This document shows, one piece after another, positions 48,195 to 64,000 of a DNA stretch of 64,000 nucleotides. The notes beneath the pieces were generated by a model, which saw only the letters and a list, made by a program, of their open reading frames with translations, had not been told where the DNA came from and did not search any database. The position numbers and the translations under genes are program-made. Numbering within the stretch: the first letter of the stretch is position 1; each line of letters opens with the position of its first letter. Location of the stretch: contig NC_053416.1 in NCBI RefSeq assembly GCF_016859285.1, positions 7,876,001 through 7,940,000 of the forward strand. The letters run 5' to 3'. This stretch comes from Xiphias gladius (taxonomy: Eukaryota > Chordata > Actinopteri > Istiophoriformes > Xiphiidae).

Positions 48195-49280
48195 GCACTG
48201 ATGTCCCGATTGGATTCGATTTTGATTCAAAAAGTCCAGAGTCGATCCATTTTGATTCATTTTGATTTTTGATGATTCAGTTACATCAGATAAATACCAA
48301 TGTTGTTTAAGTGCTTCTCAGAATCTATCCTGGGAACTTTAATTTCTTTTTCATTCAACATGTGAGCAACACTGTTGTTTCTTTGAATATAAAATTGTGT
48401 AAAGTGCACATTATAGGCTAAACTATAAACACATTTCCCAGTTATAAAACTGTGGAAGAAGGATTTATTTTTCCTGGCAAATGCAAAATGACTAAACATG
48501 ATAAATCAATATTTTTTTAGGTCTACATGTGTAAAACAGTTGAGCAAGAGTCAATGAAATCCTGCACAACTTCTAAGGGCCTCATCATTATGCATATTTA
48601 AAAAAAATAAATGCTATCCCATACAGCTATTGTTTCTCATGACAAGACAATAGCCTGATATATGCAGACAGCTGGTTAAATTGTGTTAGCTACCTAGCAA
48701 GGACAGACTGAATAAAATGGAATCCACACACTGTTCACTCGACTTTCACAGCCTCAAATCTTGTAGCCAGAGATAATATCACCTCCACAAACACAGGCCG
48801 AGAGCTCAGATCAGTGTGAAGAGCCTTTTTTCAGTATGTCCTCTACTAGATGTGATCTCTAGAGTGGCCACAAGATAACCAGAGTCAGCTAACCATCCTG
48901 AGTCATGGCAGTCACGTAAACTGTGGCAGGTCCGCACAGGGTATAACTGTTCATGTTACAGTTTACGAGACCATCGTGACTCAAGGCGGACCATACATAC
49001 AGCAATCATCTATGTGACTTTTTAACTTAAAAGAACCTCTTTGAACACACTGTAATAACTTGATTTGTACAAAGTAAACATTTTACACATCATGCAGCCC
49101 TAAATGAACCACTTACAACAAGTAATAACTGCATATACAAAACATTTCGTGCAGCTGTACTTGTTTACTGAGAAAAGACGTAAATGCAAAGATTGAGTTT
49201 AGGATTATAAGAGTTGATTTTGGATAAATCAAATAAAAATCACAATTAATCAGAAAATGCTTTTTGTATCCAGCCCTAGA
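48195..49280. mobile_element. Putative non-autonomous DNA transposon with GATTTTGATT-rich ends
   Basis: The left part (TTGGATTCGATTTTGATTCA) and the right part (GAGTTGATTTTGGATAAATC to TGTATCCAGCCCTAG) carry the AT-rich terminal texture of a common fish repeat. The interior has no transposase-like frame. Class and exact ends are uncertain. Confidence 0.5.
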
Positions 49281-50204
49281 GAGTGGACATGCGGCTGTGT
49301 TGCCCGGCAGGAAACACAGAGTGCAGAAGATTGCTGACCTTTTAGAGACGAGAATAAAATATTCAAATCGTTTATGTAATTTTCCTCAATAAAGACGTAT
49401 CATTTTCCCAATTAGCCCTTGGTGTGTTCGGCATTACACTTACGACTACTCCTAAGGAAAATAACCGCTGGTATTTATGTATTATAAGTAGGTGAGTGTG
49501 TGTCTGCATGTGTATATCTGACCTCTTCAGCCTCGGCGGGATTGCACGGCCTGCCCTCTTAAAGTAGATTAGCTTGAAAAAGAACTGAATGCACTGTGTT
49601 GCCTGGATACAAAAAGCATCATTAAGCACAATTATCAGCCACTTCAGCTCGCATTGAACAAGCTTCATCGCAAAACAACATATCATTAACGAGAGCAACC
49701 TATCCGGAGCAGAGCAGAGTAGGAGGGAAAGGTAAGAGAAGGACAGTGGATAAGACGAGGAAAAGGTGGCAGAATAGAGGAGTAGAAGAAATTAAAGCAG
49801 AGAGATGTAGACTGAGTGAGACGGTGGGGGGAGAAAGAGACAATATAAGTTAACAAAAGCGGCAAGAAAGCTTTCGATTGGGCTGGGATGACCACTGGGA
49901 GTATTTGATGAAAAAAAAACAGAGTTGGGGCAAGAGAGCATGCAATTGCAGAATAGAGTGCAGCCTAACTCATCCCTCCCCATTATGCTGTGTATCTCCC
50001 TGAAGGTAGAGTGGGCTGTAAATTAAAGTGAGCAGAGATCTTGTCAACTGTGCCGTTCACAGAGAGACAAACGGAGGGAAGGGGAGAGGAAATAAAAGGG
50101 AGTGAATAAGTGGAAAAGAAAGGAGTTTGGGGACAGAATGGCTGGCTTAAACTTCAAAAGAGGTATTACACAATAGGAGATTTAGAAAAGTTTTGTAACA
50201 GCAT

Positions 50205-50715
50205 TGACAAGTGTCACAGACTCAGAATGACACTCAGTAGAGCGCATACCTCCGCCAAGGCCACGCAATCCTACATTTCTGTCTAGCTCGTATAGTAGCA
50301 AAATAAAAGGAAAAAGGAAGCAGTCTGATGACATGAATGTGGTATTTGTCGTAAAACATAGTAAGTACAACTCTATGTGTAATGTGGATTCAGCATTTTC
50401 TCCCACCAGATTCAGGATATTATCTGGATCCGCACCAGATTGTACAAACACATCCATGTCAACATCATAAATATGTCTGATTTTTTTTATACATCAAGAG
50501 CCATACATTATTTCCTCAGAAACCGACGAAAATTTGTGGAAAAACGCCCTGTCTCGCAATGTTAAGGAAAGTGATTAAAAAAAACCTGCCTGGATCCACC
50601 CCTTTAATCGAATCTGCCCCAAAATGTAATGGGTTCTTCCTTGGCCCGTACCCCATCCCTCCACCAAGGTTGGTGCAAATCAGTTCCTGTCGACAAACAA
50701 ACAAACAAACCGACA
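50205..50715 (-). mobile_element. Dispersed SINE-like repeat with CAAA-type tail
   Basis: CATACCTCCGCCAAGG, CTGGATCCGCACCAGATTGT, CCACCAAGGTTGGTGCAAAT and a terminal (ACAA)n tract (50695-50715) match a repeat I know from many fish genomes. The copy is old and carries an unrelated insert near 50280-50390. Class is uncertain. Confidence 0.55.
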
Positions 50716-52700
50716 ACAAACAGTAAATCCCTGAAATAGCCTAATTCTTCGGGTGTCGAAATGCTACAAAAATTAGCTCAAATTGTAACAAACCGCCCAA
50801 GTTGATTTTTACGCCAAAAGCCCAAATGTAGCCCAAAACCAGCCCAACCTGGCCACACACATCAGCTCTCTGAGAACTGAACTAAGCTCAGAATACCCTC
50901 AGCTGAATTTTTTTCCCAGTGGCGCAGACACTACAGTCTCTACTGTCACTGTCACAAATTACAGTAAAACTACAAAGTGTCCAAACTTTGAAGCGGGTGT
51001 CTTTCTAATATGCATTTAGCATTTTCTAAACCTAAACTTCACGCTGTACCGTCCTGTTCTTCACAAGTGTACCGGAAAATGGCCTGTTAAACTCCTCAGG
51101 AGCCACACATGCAGCGACTGCGTCTCAAAAGCTCATGGAGAAGGTAATAATGAATATAGTTTACTCCACTTCCCTGAATATAATGCAAGTGGCCAGGCAC
51201 ACACATGGTGCACTGTGAAATGCATAACCATGAAGTGGAGACGAAGGAGCTGGCAGATAAAAAAGAAATGAGCACACACCGCTGTGAGACCAAGAGTGTG
51301 TGTGCTGACCTCTTGCTTTCATTCTGGTCATGGTCAATTATTCCTCCCTTTGAAGTGTCTTTCTCTGCTGTCATAGATCAAGTGGAGACACAAGGCCGGC
51401 CCAACCGAATTACAAAACAGCCTCGCTCTCCCTTTTCCGTCTGTCTCTAACCGACAAAAAAGAATTGCGAACGTCCCTGCAAGACAACGCTCAGGCACAT
51501 CGTCTAGACAGTTTTGTGCCGTGCAGTGATCTGCAGTGGAACATTATTGGCAGCATTAATATACAGCGGAGGAGGGTTGGCTCTCAGCTGTCTTTATGAA
51601 AGCTGATTATGAGGAGTTTAATTTCATCAGATAGGGATGCCTTCATTTCTGAGCAGACACAGCCCCAGGAACCTGGGCCTGGCGGGCATTCAGTGAGACA
51701 AGCACTCCCCCTGCTGATACTCTTCATTACAGACTGGTCAGCTTAGTGGCTTCAACGGAACAAGCTCCCTGACTTCCCAGTAAACTACTGTTTATAACGG
51801 CCACGTCAAAGTCAAATTTGATGACCACACCAGACCAGCATCCTTTGGATTTTTTGTATCTTTTGTGACTGAACAGAAAATTCACCCGAACACAATTTAG
51901 GTTTTCTCATTGCACTAACTCATAGTGATCAATTAACAATTCTGTACCCCCGCCTCCAAGAACCATATCCTGTTTATAGCAAAATATACTTTTTTATGCT
52001 TTGTCTATGAATATATTGAGATAGTATATTACAATTTTATGTGCATTTCATATAGATGTCACACATTATAACATAATCCAACATGTTGATTGACGTCTTT
52101 TCTCTACTGCAAATATCTTTTCCCAAGTTATTCATCAGGTTATAATCTCTTTAGCCCTAGTCCTTAGTGTTTTCAGACATGTATTTTACAGTTAAATGCC
52201 AGATGGGTAAAGTTAACCATCTACGGCAAGGCAATAAAAGATTTTTTGTCAATAATAGTTGAGTGTTTGTCAAGTCAATTTGGTGATTCTTTTAATTTTC
52301 CTGAGCTCTCCATCTGGTGCTCCAAGAGGGCTACAGAAATTATTATTATTTGCATGTATTATTTGACGGAAGTCTTTTCTGTATCTGGAGCTCTGGCAGT
52401 AAATCGTCGGCTTTGAATCTGAATTGCCGAAGTGCTCTCTGTCTTCCTTTTAATCTAAGCCAAGGCTGTGTTGGGGTTATCTAAGGATGGGGTTGAAAGC
52501 CCATGTCAGCGAGCATCTGCCAGGCTGAAGTGTCCTGGATGGAGAAACTAAATCCTTAGCAGCTCCAGCAGGCAAAAGAGAATTTCTCCAACAGGTCGTT
52601 TAAATAACGGATGTTGAAGTTAACTGTGTTGGTGTTTCACAATTGATCTCACTCATCTTTCTCTCTCTCTACTACAAATCAATGCGGAACTTCAGCCAGG

Positions 52701-53042
52701 ATGTCTGGGATGGACGTCCCATTGGTGGACCACAATGAGACTGGAATCTCTCCAATAGACAATGGGACCTTCCTCCGTTTCTCCCCAACCTCTGCGTCTA
52801 CGTCAGCAGCCGCCTCATCACCAGGGCGACCGGGCAACGTTTATGTTTACGTGTGGCTCTTCCTCGGCCTGCTTGTATTCTTGCTGACACTGCTCATCAT
52901 CTCCCTCCACAGGCTGAAGAACATCATCTCCTCCTCCTCCTCTGTCCCCGACTGCAGCAGCGAGGGAGGGAGCTCCTTCACCAACATGGAGATCTGTAGC
53001 ATCTCGTCTCAGAGGTCCACCATCTCCTCACTGTCCACCTGA
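52701..53042 (+). CDS. sertm1: Serine-rich and transmembrane domain-containing protein 1 (113 aa)
   Basis: A single uninterrupted coding exon. The N-terminal part has two N-glycosylation sequons (NET at 12, NGT at 21) and a Ser/Thr/Ala-rich stretch. One transmembrane helix spans about residues 47-70 (VYVYVWLFLGLLVFLLTLLI). It is followed by RLKNIISSSSS and a Ser-rich tail with SSFTNMEICSISSQRST, nearly identical to human SERTM1 (SSFTNLEVCSISSQRST). Hence the family assignment is firm and the X-linked paralogue SERTM2 is excluded. The first ATG has a purine at -3. An AG at 52694-52695 could be the acceptor of this exon, with an upstream noncoding exon not located. Function in the family is poorly known. 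Confidence 0.93.
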   Translation: MSGMDVPLVDHNETGISPIDNGTFLRFSPTSASTSAAASSPGRPGNVYVYVWLFLGLLVFLLTLLIISLHRLKNIISSSSSVPDCSSEGGSSFTNMEICSISSQRSTISSLST

Positions 53043-53597
53043 GGAGGGGAGATGGGAGGGAGCAAATCCAGACATATACGTATGTCCATGTGCATAATTT
53101 GCTCCTGCATGCATGCTTACATGCAAACAACAGGCAGGCATGTACCCACATAAAGACACGGAGGGTCCAACTCCTCCTCACTGCGACATACAAACACAAA
53201 AACACGTCACCAGCTGCAAAAGAGCTGACAGCGTGGCTTTACTCTCCATGCATGCGCATTTTATTCCCACGGGTCCTGTGAGTCAGGTGCACCCATGCGA
53301 TTTGCTATGGCACCGGGGAAAGATAGCTCACAATGTGATGAAGAGGTCTTCAGGGGTGGGTGTGACTGAACCCCTCTGAGCCTTATTTCAACGATTAAGA
53401 CAAATGAACCTGAAAAATTGCCTTCCCTCTGCAGGAAAATGCACAAGAGGGAACTATTATCCTCCGTCCACCTTTTTGTAAAAGTCATTTCCTGTACTGT
53501 ACCTGTCATATTTACTGTAGAACAAATAACATTGTTTTGAATTGAAGTTTTGCGCAGCATGTCTCATAATATCTGTAGACTACACCACAAAATCAGC

Positions 53598-53614
53598 ATT
53601 AAAATAATATTAAA
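53598..53614 (+). terminator. sertm1: sertm1 polyadenylation signals (candidate)
   Basis: Two ATTAAA hexamers (53598-53603 and 53609-53614), about 560 nt past the stop codon. Confidence 0.35.
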
Positions 53615-56600
53615 GCTCATCACTTTGTACAGAAATGCATGCTTTATGTCTCGGTTGTTCGAAAAGGCTTTGGAATGATGTTACTTCTTTTGTTTATTTA
53701 TTTATTTTGCCAAACAAAGGGTAAGATACCTTGAAAAGTGTGTACATGCCCAATGGGTTCATGACTCCCCAGGTTCTGTGAAAAGAGGTTGCACAAAGGA
53801 GATGGTGGACGTGGTGCTGTGGATGTGAAGGGGAGAAAGAAATGGCAGCCTCTCGGACAGACCAGGTCAGAAGCGGCAGAAACTACAAGATGAAATTCCG
53901 CTCTTGAAGGACAGGTCTACCAGCATAACGGATTACCCCCTCTTGCTTGTCAGCTTGCATGGCCTCTGATCGCGGTCTCCATTGCGGCCGAAGAACGGCA
54001 GCTCTGTGCAGCTGTCAGCCTTGTGTGCATTCCCGGGCCGAAGCTACAGTTTCCGCTCAAAATACATCGTTTTTTTTAAAACAAAAATACACCACACATT
54101 CAGAACAGATTACATGAAAAAGTTTCATTCGTCTTTGTCACATTTTTTTCACCAAAGGTAAATAATGATCCAAAACACTGAAGGCTCGGTGATGGTGGCC
54201 ACAAACCGCAGGAGGAGTCAGATCCGTCACTGTTCTCACATTGATCTGTGCTTTTCAGGTTTATGGTACCGTATCAACCAAACTCTTGTATATCTGCTGG
54301 AAAGGTTTAGTTACAAAAGCTTTAGGAGCTGGCACATGTACTCAAAAGTCGTATTTATTAAAAAACACTCTCTCTGGTCCATGTTTAAGTGTTTAAGTTT
54401 AAGTTCAACACTTTTGTTTATAATTTGGATCATAAATGATATATTTCATGGCTGTGTTAAGGAGGATTATTGTAGTATAATCACTAGACTGTAAACACAT
54501 TGTTAATACGTGATAGATTGTAAATACATTGAATTTAAATTTTAGCTAAGTTTTAGTTAAAACTGAGCCTTAAGTGATATCTAATCAGTTATCCAATCTA
54601 TACTGACCAAAAAGTAAAAGCACCAAGTTAAAGTAAATGAATGAAATCTCAAATGCACGCAAGGAACATAGGGACTTTTTCTAGTTTCATGATGACATCC
54701 ATTCAGTTAGACGGCATGTTTACGGTGTTATCACTAACAACTGGTTCCTTATTTCAGCTGAGGATGAATCTGCAAGCGAAACCCAGTCGCAAGAGGTTAT
54801 TATGTCCAGAGCCTTTCGGTTTAAGGTAGTACAAAAGATGTAAGTTTGAAATAATTGCTAAAACGTTTGTTTTCAAGTTAACCAAGCTGTCAAATCATTG
54901 TTTTAGTGTGATGATGTTTAAAAAAATACTGCCGATTAACCTTTCCTGATTATGTTACTTTGCCAGTTGAATTAGAGCTCTTATTTTCAGTGTCAGCCCT
55001 GTAAACACAGAGACGTTATTCAATGAAAATACCAAGTAGATTAAACTTCTTTTCATTTCCAATTTACGTGACCTGTGTCTTAATACTTACATGGATACTT
55101 TACCTTACCTTGCAGGACTGTATACCTTGTGGCTGCAAATCTATCTTTGGTTCATGGGCTAATGAATGCCATTAATGATTTCTTCCACTCTTGCACACGG
55201 AACATGCTGTATGCTCTTTTTTAATACTTGTAGAAACTCCCAGCACCTGAGTACGAAAAAACAGGAACAGCAACAATTAACCAAATTCACATATGGAAAA
55301 GGAAAGCAAGTTCTTTAAGAAGCTCCACGGGAGTAGATTTGTGTTATTTGCTTCGGCTGTGTCATGGATTTCAGTTAAGCGGGAGACAATGCGGGACCGG
55401 ACTCTGCAGATGGAAAAAACACCAAGCCGGGGCTGGAAATGGAAACTGGAAATTTGATGAAACTAGCATTTGTGCTGCAGAATGAGTGACAGTGGCAGTA
55501 AACGTCTGAAACGTACAGCAAATCACAGCAATGCAGGTAGTTAAGCAACGGAGTCAGTTGCACTTAGAGTGCAAGATATTATCTCAAGAGTCTCTTGAAA
55601 TCATCTTGGGAGGAAAGATTCCTCTAAGGGTGGTGTCTCATAAATGCTACGATAAGACGTCCCTGATGCCTCACTCTCTCCGTGCAGCGCTGGGATAAAG
55701 AATACGTGACCAATGAAAAGTCAAGTCATCAAATTCTTTGCATATTTTATTTTTCTTATCATGATTTTTTTTTTTCAACTCACACATGTCATATTTTACA
55801 TCTTTGCAATAAAACATGAATACAATAGTTTTAAGGGTTTCATAGATCCAAAAATATTTAACCTTTTTTTGGATACGTAAGTTGAACCTGTCGATAGAGT
55901 ATGTGCATGTGCGCATTTGATCAAGATGGCTTCACACATACAGTACATCTCACATTTCATCCCCTCTCCTCCCTCCTTCCCACCTCTATCAGCTACAGAA
56001 TCATGATATTGCTTACAACTGTGAGGTTGTAAAACTTAATAATCACACATGAGCTCAACGTTTTAAATACAAACATCAATGCACAAATAATCCCGTAGGG
56101 AAAATGGACCTAAACAAAATGGCAGCCGACCAGAAAGAACCAAGCTAATAAATAATGACATGTGATTGGTGCAAAGTGCAAATACAAAACAAACTTTTAC
56201 ATTGATTTGATTCTCTTTTTTTAAATAATCAACAAATGTGGGTAAGTGAAGGTTTCCTTTGCGTTTTCAGTCTTATTCAGCTGATTAAGTCTCCCACCAA
56301 GCCTGAACCAAGACTATATGTACATATTTGACAAAACAATCACCAAATATACAAAGGAAATCATGTCAGTCTTGTGGTTTTCATCAGTGGTGGCACTGGC
56401 AAGACCTCTTTATCATTACCATCTCCGGCAAAACAATCACCATCCTTGACACTGCCGTTATTACTATCAGTCTTGTCAACATTACAATAATTATTACACA
56501 ATATTTTACAGCAAGTCATTAATAAATTAAAGGTGATAAGCGCAGTTTGTGTAGTGAAAGAACAAGTGTAGACTCTGAAGGAAGCAGAGCCTTATTTACA

Positions 56601-57080
56601 TAAAAATCAGACTTAACCCTGCTGTGGGTGAAGGAAACAAAGAAAAAAAGGAAGAAAATTAACATTAGAAAATAAAATAAAAACTTATAAACTCAAATAA
56701 AAAATAAAAAATAAAAATGAAATACCGCAGGCAATTTGTCAAGGGTGAATTTAAGATCAAGCCAATAGCACCGGTTTTTGAATAGTGGGTGGGGCTGGTT
56801 CATTTCTGACCATTTGTACTCAGCTTAGACACATTGAAGGAGTCTTAATTCATAGTCCACCCAAATAATTCCTCTACTGAACTCCCCTCAAAGGAAAAGT
56901 ATAGAACAAAAATTTTAAAGAAAGAAAAAGGAAAGTGAAAACAAAACTTAGGTTCACATGTCTGTGAAGCATTAAAGCGTACCAGGAACAGCAACTGCAC
57001 CAGTCCTGTGAGTGGTACGGGTATGATCGACCTCTACAAGGTCTGCTTGACTTGCTCTTTTTCCCCATTCTGCAGTCTAT

Positions 57081-57086
57081 TTTATT
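57081..57086 (-). terminator. lrba: lrba polyadenylation signal (candidate)
   Basis: AATAAA on the minus strand, 285-290 nt past the lrba stop. Further AATAAA motifs (for example 55746-55751) allow a longer 3' UTR. Confidence 0.35.
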
Positions 57087-57370
57087 AGCAGGTTTTGATG
57101 TGTATCTTCGGGGTATTATGTGTCTGTGGTTACACACGTGTGTGTACTTACACGTGTGCACAGAGGAAGTCGGTTTCCAGCAGCGCTACCGCATCCTCAA
57201 ATCAAGCAAACTTCTCAACGGAATAGAGCCTAAGGTCCCGTACTTGTTTTTCCTTCCTCTCAGTACCTGTAGTTTCCCCACGTTGCCGATACACAGCAGA
57301 ATGCATCATTTCCTTTCCCCTCTTGTTCCTCTCTCCTCTCCACATCCGCCTCTTCCTCAAGCTGTCCACC

Positions 57371-64000
<6,630 letters not shown>

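Larger units (their letters stand above)
30561..52695. other. 22-kb gene-poor region between ccna1 and sertm1
   Basis: No protein-coding gene is recognisable. Contents are listed separately: a hairpin (31827), an ATT tract (34603), a Tc1-like transposon (39565), dispersed repeats (41865, 48195, 50205), GA and CA tracts, a MITE (46810) and an 85-bp tandem repeat (47443). About 36350-36600 and 51500-51800 are repeat-poor and could be conserved noncoding elements. The stretch 46060-46800 has repeat texture but I cannot place it. An untranslated RNA gene cannot be excluded. Confidence 0.55.
53043..57370. other. Spacer between convergent sertm1 and lrba, including both 3' UTRs
   Basis: 4.3 kb without coding segments. 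The left part should hold the sertm1 3' UTR (ATTAAA signals at 53598 and 53609), the right part the lrba 3' UTR. It contains A/T-rich low-complexity stretches (for example 56640-56730) but no recognised transposon. Confidence 0.6.

Noticed and set aside
52978-53205. Minus-strand frame overlapping the end of sertm1
   Set aside because: It is antisense of a conserved coding exon and its 3' UTR with no similarity to known proteins.

Overview
This is a stretch of vertebrate nuclear DNA, almost certainly from a teleost fish. All genes are split by GT-AG introns, and the proteins align residue for residue with vertebrate families. The spacers hold CA/TG and GA microsatellites, Tc1-like transposons and short non-autonomous repeats typical of (probably percomorph) fish. 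No bacterial, plasmid, phage or CRISPR feature is present. Exon limits were read by hand from splice sites and reading phase. Homology is from memory of the families, not from a search.

Layout. 1-9038: 5' part of a doublecortin-like kinase gene (dclk1, minus strand): two coding exons, one exon-like 5' segment, and 6.8 kb of the following intron; the rest lies off the left edge. 14914-19239: ccdc169 (minus, seven coding exons, 189 aa), with an RFX-type X-box just upstream of its start. 20187-27040: spart, encoding spartin (minus, seven coding exons, 619 aa; MIT domain, PPAY motif, senescence domain). 27494-30155: ccna1, cyclin A1 (minus, 408-409 aa; KEN box, D-box, cyclin boxes). 30156-52695: 22 kb without a recognisable gene, rich in DNA-transposon relics and simple repeats. 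52701-53042: sertm1 (plus, one coding exon, 113 aa). 57371-64000: the last 13 coding exons of lrba (minus), covering the end of the BEACH domain and the WD40 propeller; it continues off the right edge.

The genes act in unrelated processes: microtubule binding and kinase signalling (dclk1), a small coiled-coil protein of possible ciliary or germline use (ccdc169), endosome and lipid-droplet traffic (spart), germline cell cycle (ccna1), a small membrane protein (sertm1) and vesicle traffic (lrba). They are linked by conserved synteny rather than pathway. dclk1, ccdc169, spart, ccna1 and sertm1 match the human 13q13 block. The neighbour beyond sertm1 is lrba (human 4q31, beside DCLK2), not nbea, and ccna1 is flipped relative to human. 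I see no sohlh2 between dclk1 and ccdc169.

The points most worth a second look are an upstream exon in frame with dclk1, tandem acceptors behind a very long pyrimidine tract in lrba, a stop-free 132-nt intron and a start codon lying at an exon junction in ccna1, the ccdc169 X-box, and the mixed synteny. I found no convincing new biological system.
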